The notes under the pieces: generated by a model
Seen by the model: only the letters and a program-made list of their open reading frames with translations
Told to the model about the DNA's origin: nothing
The model's database searches: none
Assembly (NCBI RefSeq): GCF_002157835.1
Contig: NZ_CP020809.1
Span: 3,472,001-3,536,000, forward strand
DNA: 64,000 nucleotides
Source: Mycobacterium dioxanotrophicus
GTDB taxonomy: Bacteria > Actinomycetota > Actinomycetes > Mycobacteriales > Mycobacteriaceae
Direction: 5' to 3'
Position numbers and translations under genes: made by a program
In this document: piece by piece, positions 33,563 to 42,465 of the stretch
Numbering within the stretch: position 1 is the stretch's first letter
Layout: each line of letters opens with the position of its first letter

Positions 33563-34471
33563 ATGGCCGCTGGGACCGATGTGAAACAAACTCTCGGGGC
33601 GCAGGGGATCTTGGTTCGCGCGGTCGAACCCGCCGACGGCGACGAATGTGCCCGGATCGTCTATGAGGCGTTTGCTGGTGTGCACGACTATCACCGGTTC
33701 CCGCGCGACTTTCCGACGGTAGAAGCCGCTTCGCAGCTCACAGGCAGCTTGATCGCACACCCGCGGTTCTGGGGCGTCGTCGCGGAGGCCGATGGCCGGA
33801 TCGTCGGCTCGAACTTTCTCGACGAGCGCGGTCCGGTCCTCGGCGTCGGACCCATCACGATCGATCCTGGTGTGCAGGGGTGTGGCGTTGGTCGGCGCCT
33901 GATGGAGGAAGTGATCGGGCGGGGTGCCGGAGCGCGTGGTATCCGGCTCTTTCAAGACTCCTTCAACATGCAGTCGATCGCGCTGTACGCCTCGCTGGGC
34001 TTCGAGGTCAGGGAACCAGCGGTCGTCATGACCGGCACTCCCGAGGGTGGCCCGCCGAGCGGCATCGAAGTGCGGTCACTTGAGGAGGGCGACGTCGCGG
34101 AGTGTGAGCGACTTTGCCTGCGCGTCCACGGCTTTGAGCGCACCGACGAGTTGCGCGATGCATTCCGGGCACCGATGCTCTCACCGGTTGTCGCGGTCCG
34201 GGACGGTCGAATCACGGCCTATGCCACGACGGTCACCTTCTTCCCCGCGGCTTACGGTGTGGCCGAGACCGAGGACGACATGTGCGCCTTGATCGCGGGG
34301 GCACTCGTGGGAGGCGAGGTGCCGGCGTCCTTCATCGTGCCGACGCGGCAGGGGGTGCTCTTTCGTTGGTGCCTGAGCCAGGGGCTGCGGCCGATCAAAC
34401 CGCTCACGTATATGACGCTCGGCGAATACCGGAAACCACAGGGAGGCTGGATACCGTCGATCCTCTATTAG
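33563..34471 (+). CDS. GNAT-family N-acetyltransferase
   Basis: 302 aa from the ATG at 33563 (AAGGGG ribosome site). The first GNAT domain (about 15-150) has the acetyl-CoA loop DPGVQGCGVGRRLMEEVIGR and the usual ALYASLGFEVREPAVVM end. A second, degenerate GNAT-like half follows (VRSLEEGDVAECERLCLRVH to the C-terminus, about 165-300). Acceptor unknown. A stem-loop terminator lies 4 nt past the stop. Confidence 0.83.
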   Translation: MAAGTDVKQTLGAQGILVRAVEPADGDECARIVYEAFAGVHDYHRFPRDFPTVEAASQLTGSLIAHPRFWGVVAEADGRIVGSNFLDERGPVLGVGPITIDPGVQGCGVGRRLMEEVIGRGAGARGIRLFQDSFNMQSIALYASLGFEVREPAVVMTGTPEGGPPSGIEVRSLEEGDVAECERLCLRVHGFERTDELRDAFRAPMLSPVVAVRDGRITAYATTVTFFPAAYGVAETEDDMCALIAGALVGGEVPASFIVPTRQGVLFRWCLSQGLRPIKPLTYMTLGEYRKPQGGWIPSILY

Positions 34472-34475
34472 TCGG

Positions 34476-34499
34476 CCGGGGACACACCAGAGTCCCCGG
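34476..34499 (+). terminator. Stem-loop terminator after the GNAT gene
   Basis: CCGGGGAC (34476-34483), an 8-nt loop, and GTCCCCGG (34492-34499). The perfect 8-bp GC-rich stem starts 4 nt after the stop codon. Confidence 0.65.
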
Positions 34500-34614
34500 A
34501 TGGGTCGACAGACCGAGGCAAAAATCTCGTGACGGTTTCAGTTGAGCAAAGCTCCTGCAGCGTACCCGCGATACAACAGCCGATTCTCTTTCGACGGCCT
34601 TAGTGTTGCCTGTT

Positions 34615-35043
34615 GTGGTTGAACCGGGCAACTCTGTGAAGCGCTGGCGCACAGCGCTTCACCTCATCGCGTCGACAATGGTGGCTGCCGCCGTCGGACT
34701 TGCCATCCCGCCCGCCGCTCACGCGGCTGCGGCCGCGGCGACGCTGTCGGTGACATCGACATGGCAGACCGGTTTCATCGCCCGCTTCGTCATCACCAAC
34801 GCGAGCACGGTGCCGCTCACCGATTGGAAGCTCGAATTCGACTTGCCGCCCGGAGAATCCATCTCGCACACGTGGAGCAGCACCTTCACGCAATACGGCA
34901 CACACTATGTTGTCGGCCCGGCGAACTGGAACCGCAGCATCGCCCCCGGTGGTACCGCAACGGGTGGGATCAGGGGCGTGCTGAGCGGTTTCTACTCGCC
35001 ACCGTCGAATTGTGTTCTCAACGGCCAATATCGCTGCAACTAG
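34615..35043 (+). CDS. Secreted CBM2 (cellulose/chitin-binding) domain protein, Rv1987-like
   Basis: 142 aa from the GTG at 34615. This start gives exactly the N-terminal length of M. tuberculosis Rv1987 before the shared RWRTALH, and a TAGTGT hexamer ends 8 nt upstream (near-leaderless). A signal peptide runs to about residue 37 (PAAHAA). The rest is one CBM2: TLSVTSTWQTGFIARFVITN, LTDWKLEFDLPPGESISHTW, GPANWNRSIAPGGTATGG, with surface Trp residues and a terminal Cys pair (NCVLNGQYRC). It binds polysaccharide but carries no catalytic domain. Confidence 0.87.
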   Translation: MVEPGNSVKRWRTALHLIASTMVAAAVGLAIPPAAHAAAAAATLSVTSTWQTGFIARFVITNASTVPLTDWKLEFDLPPGESISHTWSSTFTQYGTHYVVGPANWNRSIAPGGTATGGIRGVLSGFYSPPSNCVLNGQYRCN

Positions 35044-35085
35044 CGGGCAGGGCGCGCCAAAGCTCGGGCGCTTCGAGGGTGCGGC

Positions 35086-35784
35086 TCAGGTGGCGAACAG
35101 TCTCGCCGTACGTTCTTCGTGGCGCATACCGCTGATCTCTAAGGCGGGTGTTGTGCTGGACAGGTCGTGCAGCGGACGCTCGCATGCCTCCTTTGACAGC
35201 TGAACCGCCAGCTCGGCGGCGCGGAGCTGGATGCGCTGGCTCTGCAGCGGACCCAATCGGCCCAGTCGCACCGCGGCGCTGAGTAGTGACGCCATCATCG
35301 ATTGCATCGAACCCAGCACGGCGACGTGCCGGGGGATGCCCAGCCGAGACTGGACCGCACCTTCGACGACGGCCGCATGCCCCGGAAAGGTTCCGTCGAC
35401 CACCCCGGCGATGTACGGATCGTCGTCGACCATGCCGATATCGCTTGCGGTGGCTGCCAGTTGGCGGCCGATTGACGTCGACGCGGTCCTGGCGTTGCCG
35501 AAAAGCTTGTACGACGCCGTCAGCTCGTCGAGTTCGGTCAGCCGGTGTGGGTCTTCTGCCACCGTCCAGGCATGAGCCGTTATCGTGGCGTCCAGGGGGG
35601 CGTGGCCGTGGATGAGGTAGCCGAGCACGGTGGCCTCGATGTTGTCGGCGTCGGCCCCGGGGTGGCCGGCCAGCCATTCCTCCAGTCCGTGACTATGCAC
35701 CAACCGTCCTGCGGGAAAGGCGCTGTCATGTAGTTGCATCCACAACGCCGCCCCGACCTCGGGGTCAGTGGTGATGGCCGGCAT
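35086..35784 (-). CDS. ureF: Urease accessory protein UreF
   Basis: 232 aa. UreF features: LWMQLHDSAFPAGRLVHSHGLEEWLA at the N-terminus, ELDELTASYKLFGNARTASTSIGRQL, and GMRHEERTARLF at the C-terminus, equivalent to the conserved UreF tail that contacts UreD. It works with UreD and UreG as a GTPase-regulated complex that delivers nickel to apo-urease. It is the last gene of the operon and overlaps ureE by 20 nt. Its position at the end, after ureE, differs from the ureABCFGD order of M. tuberculosis. Confidence 0.9.
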   Translation of the reverse strand: MPAITTDPEVGAALWMQLHDSAFPAGRLVHSHGLEEWLAGHPGADADNIEATVLGYLIHGHAPLDATITAHAWTVAEDPHRLTELDELTASYKLFGNARTASTSIGRQLAATASDIGMVDDDPYIAGVVDGTFPGHAAVVEGAVQSRLGIPRHVAVLGSMQSMMASLLSAAVRLGRLGPLQSQRIQLRAAELAVQLSKEACERPLHDLSSTTPALEISGMRHEERTARLFAT

Positions 35785-36250
35785 GGTTATCCGCCGAGGT
35801 TCGGGACCATCCCTTGCGGGCCATCACGACGTCGCCTACTTCTCCCACGAGGCCCAGGTCTGCGAGCAGTTGCTTCGCCGCCTCGGTACTGGTGAACAGT
35901 GGCGCGGTAAGCCCCTCCTCGTCCACGTCGACCGGAGCGTGCTGGTTACCGAGCAGGTGACCCAGTATGAGCAGAGCACGACCGCTGTTGTCGGCGAATC
36001 GGACCCGGATGGCTGGTTCGGCAGGACGCCGCACCGCAACGACGTTGGCGCCGTCGTCGCTGAGCACAGCGCCGTCGTACAGGAAGCTGCCGCGGGGCAA
36101 CTGGATCAGCACCTCGGATCCCGCGTCGGTCGTGACACGTTGGCGGTGTTTACTGGCGTCTCCCCAGCCGATGTCGGCGTGATGCACCATGCGACCGGCG
36201 AACTGTGGGTCGGTCGCGGTGCCGAGAATGGTGTCGGCATTCATCATCAT
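35765..36250 (-). CDS. ureE: Urease accessory protein UreE (nickel chaperone)
   Basis: 161 aa from the ATG at 36250, 8 nt after AAAGG; a GTG three codons earlier would abut the ribosome site. The N-terminal peptide-binding domain includes RGSFLYDGAVLSDDGANVVAV. The metal-binding domain has the conserved GHLLGNQHAPVDVDEEGL. The tail HAGHHH is a short His-rich nickel-binding end. UreE carries Ni(II) to UreG. M. tuberculosis lacks ureE, so its presence marks a different urease type. Confidence 0.9.
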   Translation of the reverse strand: MMMNADTILGTATDPQFAGRMVHHADIGWGDASKHRQRVTTDAGSEVLIQLPRGSFLYDGAVLSDDGANVVAVRRPAEPAIRVRFADNSGRALLILGHLLGNQHAPVDVDEEGLTAPLFTSTEAAKQLLADLGLVGEVGDVVMARKGWSRTSADNHAGHHH

Positions 36251-36262
36251 CGTGGGCACCTT

Positions 36263-37048
36263 TCAGTGCGGCAGGACTGCGTCGCGCACGGCGGCGTGGA
36301 TGGTCTCTTGGGCATTTCGTAACGTCGGTGCACGGTCGGTGGTGATACGGGCAAAAGTCCCCGCACCACGGGGCAATTCGCCGACACCGCCCCGCACGTA
36401 CGGCTGGCCGGCGAGGGCCTCACGGACCACGTTGGTCACAGCTGGTCGCCCCGGCGTGAGCACCATCATGGTCGCGACGTAGTCGCCGTCGAGATACGGC
36501 GCGACCGACGGGGTGAACCGTTGGCGGTCACGTGCTATCACCTGTCCCTCACTGCGCACCGTGACGGCGAAGTCGCTGGAGGCGTAGCGGAACCGCTCAC
36601 CGTGGGCAATCCGGCCGGCGGCCACGGCTTCCCACCCGATGTACGTCCCGGTCGGCGCGATATCGATGTCGAGCGTCTGATCGAACACCGAATCGGACTG
36701 CGGTATCACCGTTTTGGGAAAGTACTCCAGGATGGCGTCGGCGGATACGGTGAACCGCAGCCGATGCTTGGCGCCTGGACCGGCTCCCGCGTACACCTGG
36801 GTGGCGGCCTGGGTGGTGAGCAGGAGATGTGATCCGGGCGGACACACCGCGGTGGTGCACAGGTCGTCGTCGGAGAAGGTCCCGCCGCTGGGGCTCTGCA
36901 CACAGAGCACCGCAGCGAGCGGAAACCTCTCGTCGGAATGCAGGACGGTGGTGACCCGCTGTGGATACCGCTGCCGCAGCTTGCTGATGCGGGTACGCCC
37001 CGTGACGTCGGTGCCGACGTGAACGGTCAGCTCACCGGGTGCGATCAC
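36263..37048 (-). CDS. ureD: Urease accessory protein UreD
   Basis: 261 aa; overlaps ureG by 4 nt. UreD signatures: [56 protein letters not shown]. The C-terminal part holds [20 protein letters not shown]. UreD (UreH) is the scaffold binding apo-urease and the UreF-UreG complex. Divergence between UreD homologues is normally high, but these blocks and the operon context make the call secure. Confidence 0.88.
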   Translation of the reverse strand: MIAPGELTVHVGTDVTGRTRISKLRQRYPQRVTTVLHSDERFPLAAVLCVQSPSGGTFSDDDLCTTAVCPPGSHLLLTTQAATQVYAGAGPGAKHRLRFTVSADAILEYFPKTVIPQSDSVFDQTLDIDIAPTGTYIGWEAVAAGRIAHGERFRYASSDFAVTVRSEGQVIARDRQRFTPSVAPYLDGDYVATMMVLTPGRPAVTNVVREALAGQPYVRGGVGELPRGAGTFARITTDRAPTLRNAQETIHAAVRDAVLPH

Positions 37049-37665
37049 GCGCGGCCCGGAACGAGCATGGCGCCGTCCAACAGGACGTCGGCCAGTTCGG
37101 TCAGTCCCTGTCCGGAGCGCAGGTCGGTGAACACCGTCGGCTTGGTCGGCCGGGCGATGTCGCAGTCGCGCCGCATCCCGTCGAGGTCTGAGCCCACCAG
37201 TTCGGCTAGGTCGATCTTGTTGACCACCAGCAGATCTGCTTGCAGCAGACCGATGCCTTTCTTGCGTGGGATGTCATCACCACCCGCCGTGTCGATGACG
37301 AATATCCAGTAGTCGACCAGGTCGGATGTGAAGGTGGCGGCGAGATTGTCGCCACCCGATTCGATGAGGATCAGGTCCAGATCGTCGAATTCCGTGGCCA
37401 GCGCCCGTGCCGCCGCGAGATTGGCCGAGGGATCTTCCCGGATCGCCGTGTGCGGGCACGCCCCGGTCTCCACCGCGCGCACCCGGGCCGGGTCGATGAC
37501 ACCGCTGCGCCTGACCCGTTGCGCGTCCTCGTCGGTCACCAGGTCGTTGGTGATCACCGCGACACTGAGCCCTCGCTGGACGAGTTCGGGGATCAACGTC
37601 TCGACCAGCCGGGTCTTTCCCGACCCGACGGGTCCACCAATACCGATGCGGATCACTTCATTCAC
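37045..37665 (-). CDS. ureG: Urease accessory GTPase UreG
   Basis: 206 aa. The P-loop is GPVGSGKT (10-17). The nickel-binding C-P-H triad lies in [16 protein letters not shown], Walker B-like [15 protein letters not shown], base-recognition [10 protein letters not shown]. It hydrolyses GTP to drive nickel insertion into urease. Overlaps ureD by 4 nt, starts 13 nt after ureC; the highly conserved length fits the family (about 205 aa). Confidence 0.95.
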   Translation of the reverse strand: MNEVIRIGIGGPVGSGKTRLVETLIPELVQRGLSVAVITNDLVTDEDAQRVRRSGVIDPARVRAVETGACPHTAIREDPSANLAAARALATEFDDLDLILIESGGDNLAATFTSDLVDYWIFVIDTAGGDDIPRKKGIGLLQADLLVVNKIDLAELVGSDLDGMRRDCDIARPTKPTVFTDLRSGQGLTELADVLLDGAMLVPGRA

Positions 37666-37678
37666 GTTGTCTGCCTCC

Positions 37679-39400
37679 CTATTTCAGGGTGTAACGCCGG
37701 CCCAGCGGCACGGCTGCCATCGGGGTACTGCTGCAGAGCTCGCCATCCACGATCACCCGGTAGGTATCGGGTTCGATCGAGATGTCGGGCAGGTAGTTGT
37801 TGTGCAGTAGATCGGCCTTTGTCAGCGACCGAGCACCGCGACAGGGCACCAGCCGGCTTTGCAGGCCCAATTGCTCGGCCAATCCGCCCTCGATGGCGGC
37901 CTCGGCAACGAAGTTCACGGACACGTCGGCGGGCGCGCGACCGTAGGCGGCCCACTGCGGTCGATATTTCAGTGGTTCGCAGGTCATCAGTGAGGCGTTG
38001 GATTCACCCATCACAGACCAGGCCGGGAATCCACCCTTGAACACCACTTCGGGACGGATGCCGAAGAATTTCGGTTCCCACAAGACGATGTCGGCCAGCT
38101 TGCCCGGTTCCAGTGAGCCGACCTCATGATCGATGCCGAACAGCTTGGCCGGATTGATGGTCAGCTTGGCGATATAGCGCAGGATCCGGGCATTGTCGGC
38201 AGGCGGTCCGCTGGTCGCATCCTCGGGTAGCGGCCCGCGGGTGGCGCGCATGTGGGATGCCAACTGCCAAGTGCGCGCAATGCTTTCACCGATCCGGCCC
38301 ATGCCTTGGGAGTCCGAACCCATCGCCGAAATGGCGCCGAGGTCGTGCAGCACGTCCTCGGCCGCGATCGTCTCGCGTCGGATGCGGGACTCCGCGAACG
38401 CCACGTCTTCACGGATCCGTGGATTGAGATGGTGGCACACCATCACCATGTCCAGATGCTCGTCGAAGGTGTTGAGCGTGTACGGATTCGTCGGATTGGT
38501 CGAGGAGGGCAGGCAGTACGGCTCGCCGACCACCCGCATGATGTCAGGTGCGTGCCCTCCGCCGGCGCCCTCGGCGTGGTAGGTGTGGATTGGCCGGCCG
38601 CCGATGGCGGCCATGGTGTCCTCGAAGAACCCTGCCTCGTTGAGGGTGTCGGTGTGGATCTGCACCTGCAGGTCCAATTCGTCGCCGGCATCCAGGGATG
38701 CCCGGATGGCGGCAGGAGTGGCGCCCCAATCCTCGTGGATCTTGTACCCGATGGCGCCGGCGAGGCCCTGCTCGATCAGCGGTGCGATGCTCGACGCGCT
38801 GCCATTTCCGATGAAACCGAAGTTCATCGGGAAGGCCTCGGCCGCCCGCAGCATCCGGGCCAGATTGGTGGGTCCCGACGAGGTGATACCCACCGTGACC
38901 GGTCCCAGACCGCCGCCGATCATCGTCGTGATGCCGCTGGAGATGGCCTCCTCGACCAGCCCGGCGCTGTCGAAGTGCACGTGTACATCGATCGCACCTG
39001 CGGTGGCGATCATGCCCTCACCGGAACGGATATCGGTGCCCGCGCCGATGACGAGTTCGGGATCGACCCCGGCCATGGTGCGCGGGTTGCCGGCCTTGCC
39101 GATCCCGGCGATGCGGCCGTTGCGAATTCCGATGTCGGCCTTACGGATCCCCAACACCGCGTCGATGATCAATACGTTGGTGATGACGAAATCCAACGCG
39201 CCCTCGGCGTTCGTCACGTCGCCGTGCACCGCCATGCCTTCGCGCATTGTCTTGCCGCCACCGAAGACGGCTTCGTCGCCGTAGACCGTGGCATCGGCCT
39301 CGACTTTGGCCAGCAACTCGGTGTCGGCCAGTCGGACTCGATCGCCGACGGTGGGGCCATACAGCTCGGCGTAGCGCTGGCGGCTGATCCGGTAGGTCAT
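37679..39400 (-). CDS. ureC: Urease alpha subunit UreC
   Basis: 573 aa, full length. Active-site elements are all present: HVH in [13 protein letters not shown], the carbamylated Lys in [12 protein letters not shown], His in [11 protein letters not shown] and [12 protein letters not shown], the mobile-flap Cys in MVCHHLNP, and the metal-ligand Asp in [10 protein letters not shown]. The enzyme hydrolyses urea to ammonia and carbamate in the cytoplasm with a di-nickel centre. The start is 1 nt after the ureAB stop. The canonical HVHFICP reads HVHFDSA here, a conservative surface change seen in some actinobacterial and fungal-like ureases. Confidence 0.95.
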   Translation of the reverse strand: MTYRISRQRYAELYGPTVGDRVRLADTELLAKVEADATVYGDEAVFGGGKTMREGMAVHGDVTNAEGALDFVITNVLIIDAVLGIRKADIGIRNGRIAGIGKAGNPRTMAGVDPELVIGAGTDIRSGEGMIATAGAIDVHVHFDSAGLVEEAISSGITTMIGGGLGPVTVGITSSGPTNLARMLRAAEAFPMNFGFIGNGSASSIAPLIEQGLAGAIGYKIHEDWGATPAAIRASLDAGDELDLQVQIHTDTLNEAGFFEDTMAAIGGRPIHTYHAEGAGGGHAPDIMRVVGEPYCLPSSTNPTNPYTLNTFDEHLDMVMVCHHLNPRIREDVAFAESRIRRETIAAEDVLHDLGAISAMGSDSQGMGRIGESIARTWQLASHMRATRGPLPEDATSGPPADNARILRYIAKLTINPAKLFGIDHEVGSLEPGKLADIVLWEPKFFGIRPEVVFKGGFPAWSVMGESNASLMTCEPLKYRPQWAAYGRAPADVSVNFVAEAAIEGGLAEQLGLQSRLVPCRGARSLTKADLLHNNYLPDISIEPDTYRVIVDGELCSSTPMAAVPLGRRYTLK

Positions 39401-39401
39401 C

Positions 39402-40103
39402 TCATGCCTCCGTATCGAGGAAGCCGTGGTTGTGCATGCTGGTCATGAGCTCTCCGCTTGGTTCGGTGCTGGTCGGGCCGTTCGTCACATCGTTCTGCCC
39501 GATGACAATTTGGTCGCCCGCGTACTGCGTCAACGAAACATCCTGTGCTTCACCGGGTTCGAACCGAACGGCGGTTCCCGACGGGATGTCCAGGCGCTTG
39601 CCGAAGGCGGCGCTCCGATCGAAGCGCAGCGCCCGGTTGGCTTCGAAGAAATGGAAGTGCGAACCCACCTGGATCGGCCGGTCACCGGTGTTCTCCACGG
39701 TGACCGACGCGGTGTCCCTGCCCGCATTGAGTTCCAGATCCCCTTCAGCAGTGAGGATCTCACCCGGATTGACGGCGAGTTCGGTGGCTGTCCTGTTGCC
39801 CGGGGTGATCGCGTCGTGCACGGTCACCAGCTTTTGTCCGTCTTCGAAGAAGGCCTCTACCTGAACCGAGCCCAACAGCGTGCGTACGCCGGGCAGCACG
39901 TCGTCGTCGGTCAGTAGGGTGGCTCCGTGCGCCGCGGCTTCGGCAACGGTGGCGCCCGCGCGTGCCGCCTCGGCTACCTCGTCGGCTATCAGGGCGCGCG
40001 CCTCGGCGTAGGTCAGGGCCAGGCCGGCGGCCCGCCGCTTGCGAGCCAGCTCGGCGGCCAGAAACAGCAGCAGCCGGTCTTCGTCTTTCGGTGTCAGATG
40101 CAC
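39402..40103 (-). CDS. Fused urease gamma-beta subunit UreAB
   Basis: 233 aa, GTG start behind AAGGAAATCAC. Residues 1-100 are the gamma subunit ([60 protein letters not shown]). From about 105 the beta subunit follows without a stop ([58 protein letters not shown]). The same fusion exists in Helicobacter UreA and some Streptomyces, while M. tuberculosis has separate ureA and ureB. It is preceded by a leader ORF overlapping its start by 10 nt and a regulated promoter repeated upstream of the urea channel gene. Confidence 0.93.
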   Translation of the reverse strand: MHLTPKDEDRLLLFLAAELARKRRAAGLALTYAEARALIADEVAEAARAGATVAEAAAHGATLLTDDDVLPGVRTLLGSVQVEAFFEDGQKLVTVHDAITPGNRTATELAVNPGEILTAEGDLELNAGRDTASVTVENTGDRPIQVGSHFHFFEANRALRFDRSAAFGKRLDIPSGTAVRFEPGEAQDVSLTQYAGDQIVIGQNDVTNGPTSTEPSGELMTSMHNHGFLDTEA

Positions 40104-40228
40104 GTGATTTCCTTGCCCAGGGACGGTTCTGCAGGTACGGGCCGGGTTGAGCCGGTTGCTGGGATGCGCACACCTGGTGGATCAACCAAGGTCATCGTGG
40201 CGGCGCGGTGGCGGGTGAGTTTTCGCAT
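40094..40228 (-). CDS. 44-aa leader ORF overlapping the ureAB start
   Basis: ATG at 40228 about 11 nt after AGGGG, beginning [20 protein letters not shown]. Its stop TGA lies 10 nt inside ureAB, so ureAB translation may be coupled to it. The first eight residues (M-x-KLTRHR) match those of the leader ORF before the amiS/ureI gene at 41653, because both lie in copies of the same repeat. It is basic at the N-terminus with no signal or TM. It could be a regulatory leader peptide or an incidental frame. Confidence 0.5.
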   Translation of the reverse strand: MRKLTRHRAATMTLVDPPGVRIPATGSTRPVPAEPSLGKEITCI

Positions 40229-40316
40229 GTGTCGTGGGCCCCTGTCGTGTGTGACGGTGAGTTCTCGACAGCGTAGGAACGGCCGCATCGCCGCGGCTAT
40301 GGGAGGAATCTCCCAT
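40203..40316 (-). repeat. ~115-bp leader/promoter repeat, copy 1 (urease operon)
   Basis: Copy 1 reads on the minus strand toward ureAB. It starts with the palindrome ATGGGAG-ATTC-CTCCCAT (40299-40316), then GCGGCCGTTCCTACGCTGTC (a TACGCT -10-like box 23 nt after the palindrome), GAACTCACCGTCAC, GGGGCCCACGAC and the leader ORF start. It is about 90% identical to copy 2 at 41570-41690 in inverted orientation. The palindrome's position relative to the -10 suits a LuxR-type activator. The rest of the 40229-40540 gap holds only the luxR promoter region. Confidence 0.8.
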
Positions 40317-40539
40317 TTGCCGCCCCGGTTTCGTCCGGTCTCGACGGGGTATCGCTCGCCAAACACGTCCTGCCCAGGACGGTTTCGAGTTTGCCGGTTC
40401 TTCCGCGAGCTGAACGTCGTACGAAGTCTGCGAAAGCGGCGTGAATTCGTAGACCGCGGCATACAATCTGCCGAAACCGCGGCCCGAGACATGCAGGGCA
40501 CAACCAGTTCGGGGCAACGGCAGGAAGGGACTTCTGGCG

Positions 40540-41535
40540 ATGGCGGGCACCTACGCCGCGATGCTCGACAGTGACAGCGGCATCGAAAGCCGGGCTAGCG
40601 AGGTACTCGACGCCCTCGGTAAGCGGGTGGCATCGTCGGCCTCGGCGATCTGCCTGTGGGACCCGATCCAGCGTCGGCACCTCTCCATCGCCAACCATGG
40701 CTACCCCGATCAGGTGATGGATCACTTCAACACGTGGTTCGTCGACCACGATCCGTTGTTCGATGCGATGCGCAGACGCAGCCTGGGGCCACTGCGGTGG
40801 CGGGATTTTCCGGCTTACCGCACTACGTACTCGGTGACCGGGGTTTTTACCCCGGCCGGGTTCGACGAGGGGCTGTCGGCCCGACTGGTCACTGCTGATG
40901 GCGCTTATGCCGGCACCCTCCACGTCAACTGCGACGATCCGCGTTACCCCAGCGATGACGATGTCGACGAGATCAACATGCTGCGTTTGCAGATGGCCGA
41001 ACACCTGGACCTCTCGGTGAGGCCGCGGATGGTGGCCGAACTGATGGGGCCGGAAGCCCAGGCCTGGGCGGTCGACCGGACCGGCCGCGCGCACCTGTTG
41101 CGGTTGGGCGGCCAGTGGGATTCAGCCCTCGATGAGAAGCTTGTCGGTGAAATGGCGTTGGCTGCGGCAGGCGGCACCACGTCGCGTTGGCATGACGGCA
41201 CAGGCTGGCTGCATGTCCGCCACATCGGGACGGCGCCGCGTTTCCGGCACGACAGCCTCAACGCGGTCATGTTGATCACCCGCGCCGCGCTGCCGTTCGG
41301 GATCACCCCCCGCGAACTCGATGCACTCACCCTTGCCGCCCGCGGGCTGACCAACAACCAGATCGCGGCCCAGCTGTTCATCAGCGTCCGCACAGCGGGA
41401 CACCATCTGGAGAGTGCGACCGCCAAGCTCGGCGCCAGCAACCGGGCGTCGTGCGTGTCCCAGGCCATGTCTTGGGGGCTGCTGTCCGGAAGAATGCTGC
41501 GTGACCTCGACACTGGCGGCGTGACGACCGGCTGA
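40540..41535 (+). CDS. LuxR-family transcriptional regulator
   Basis: 331 aa; the ATG follows AGGAAGGGAC. The N-terminal ~200 residues resemble a GAF/autoinducer-like sensor (RRHLSIANHGYPDQVMDHFN, FVDHDPLFDAMRRRSLGPLR). The C-terminal LuxR helix-turn-helix is clear: GITPRELDALTLAARGLTNN, QIAAQLFISVRTAGHHLESA, then TAKLGASNRASCVSQA (about 255-315). It sits between the divergent urease operon and the co-directional amiS/ureI gene, and both of those carry the same 115-bp leader with a palindrome. It is thus the likely common regulator, perhaps responding to urea, amide or nitrogen status (inference). Confidence 0.87.
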   Translation: MAGTYAAMLDSDSGIESRASEVLDALGKRVASSASAICLWDPIQRRHLSIANHGYPDQVMDHFNTWFVDHDPLFDAMRRRSLGPLRWRDFPAYRTTYSVTGVFTPAGFDEGLSARLVTADGAYAGTLHVNCDDPRYPSDDDVDEINMLRLQMAEHLDLSVRPRMVAELMGPEAQAWAVDRTGRAHLLRLGGQWDSALDEKLVGEMALAAAGGTTSRWHDGTGWLHVRHIGTAPRFRHDSLNAVMLITRAALPFGITPRELDALTLAARGLTNNQIAAQLFISVRTAGHHLESATAKLGASNRASCVSQAMSWGLLSGRMLRDLDTGGVTTG

Positions 41536-41569
41536 ATTCGGGCCGTCGGTCTCCCGCGGGTCGGCTCAA

Positions 41570-41690
41570 ATAGGAGATTCCTCCCATAGCCGCGGCGATG
41601 CGGCCGTTTCTACGCTGTCGAGAACTCACCGTCACCGACAGGGGCCCACGACATGCTCAAACTCACCCGACACCGCCGGACCGCGATCAC
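41570..41690 (+). repeat. ~115-bp leader/promoter repeat, copy 2 (amiS/ureI)
   Basis: Plus-strand counterpart of the 40203-40316 repeat: ATAGGAG-ATTC-CTCCCAT (41570-41587), GCGGCCGTTTCTACGCTGTC, GAACTCACCGTCAC, GGGGCCCACGAC, then ATG and AAACTCACCCG of the leader ORF. One arm of the palindrome has a single mismatch. It lies 35 nt after the luxR stop and directs transcription into amiS/ureI. Confidence 0.8.
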
Positions 41691-41796
41691 CTATCGACAG
41701 GACACATCCCGGGCGGTGCACGAAACTGACCTGCGGCCAACCGCTTTTACAACGTTCAGCCAGAGCGGTCCGTCCGCGGAATGGATCGGCTGCTGA
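41653..41796 (+). CDS. 47-aa leader ORF coupled to amiS/ureI
   Basis: It begins MLKLTRHRRTAITYRQDTSR and ends in TGA whose last base is the first base of the channel's ATG (TGATG), classic stop-start coupling. Its first residues match the leader ORF before ureAB; the rest has diverged (PSAEWIGC at the end). Coupling at both loci argues that the leaders are translated. No homologue known to me. Confidence 0.5.
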   Translation: MLKLTRHRRTAITYRQDTSRAVHETDLRPTAFTTFSQSGPSAEWIGC

Positions 41797-42452
41797 TGGG
41801 TAACGTCGGACTGCTTTTCGTCGGAGTAGTACTGCTCGTCAATGGGCTGGTGGCCATCGGAGTCGTCGATGGCCGCGGCGCCGCACCGCTGAATTTGTTT
41901 GTCGGATCCGCTCAGATTGTCGTGCCGACGCTGGTGCTGGCGCAGTCGGGTGGTGATCTTGCCGTCATCAATGCGGCCTGGCCGAGTTATCTGTTCGGGT
42001 TCACCTACCTGTGGTTCGGGTTCATCCAGATCTTCGGCATCGACGCGCGAGGATTCGGTTGGTACTGCTCGTTCGTCGCGGTGGTGGTGACTTTCCTTGC
42101 GATCAAGAGCGTCGGCACAGATCCGGTGTTCGCCGTCATCTGGGCGACCTGGGCCATCATCTGGTCGTTGTTCTTTGTGATGCTGGGACTCGGGGTGACC
42201 AAGGCGGGGCGGGTTGACCTGGGGCATTTCACCGGATGGTTCGTGATTCTGCTGGGCATCCCGACGTGCTCCGTGCCGGCGCTGCTACTGCTCAACGGAG
42301 TGTGGACGACGTCGGTGTCGGCGGGGTTCGGTGCGCTCGTGGTGTTGGTGCTTGCGACGGCGCTTTCGGTGGCACTGGCTCAGCGCAGCGCCCGCCGCGA
42401 TGGGCCGGCTGACGTCCGAAGCCATGAGTCTGAGGCAGATCTACGCGTCTGA
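41796..42452 (+). CDS. AmiS/UreI-family urea/amide channel
   Basis: 218 aa from the ATG at 41796, chosen for its TGATG coupling to the leader ORF; an ATG at 41781 is in frame. Six TM segments: GNVGLLFVGVVLLVNGLVAI, LNLFVGSAQIVVPTLVLAQS, YLFGFTYLWFGFIQIFGID, GWYCSFVAVVVTFLAIK, FAVIWATWAIIWSLFFVMLG, GWFVILLGIPTCSVPALLLL. FGFTYLWFG with conserved Trp/Phe is the constriction motif of H. pylori UreI and AmiS. It would admit urea or short amides for the neighbouring urease. Ends 13 nt before the convergent PaaK-like gene. Confidence 0.9.
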   Translation: MGNVGLLFVGVVLLVNGLVAIGVVDGRGAAPLNLFVGSAQIVVPTLVLAQSGGDLAVINAAWPSYLFGFTYLWFGFIQIFGIDARGFGWYCSFVAVVVTFLAIKSVGTDPVFAVIWATWAIIWSLFFVMLGLGVTKAGRVDLGHFTGWFVILLGIPTCSVPALLLLNGVWTTSVSAGFGALVVLVLATALSVALAQRSARRDGPADVRSHESEADLRV

Positions 42453-42465
42453 TCTGCCCCACGCG

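Noticed and set aside
38252..39448. 398-codon plus-strand ORF antisense to ureC
   Set aside because: The opposite strand is unequivocal UreC; this is a third-position GC artefact.
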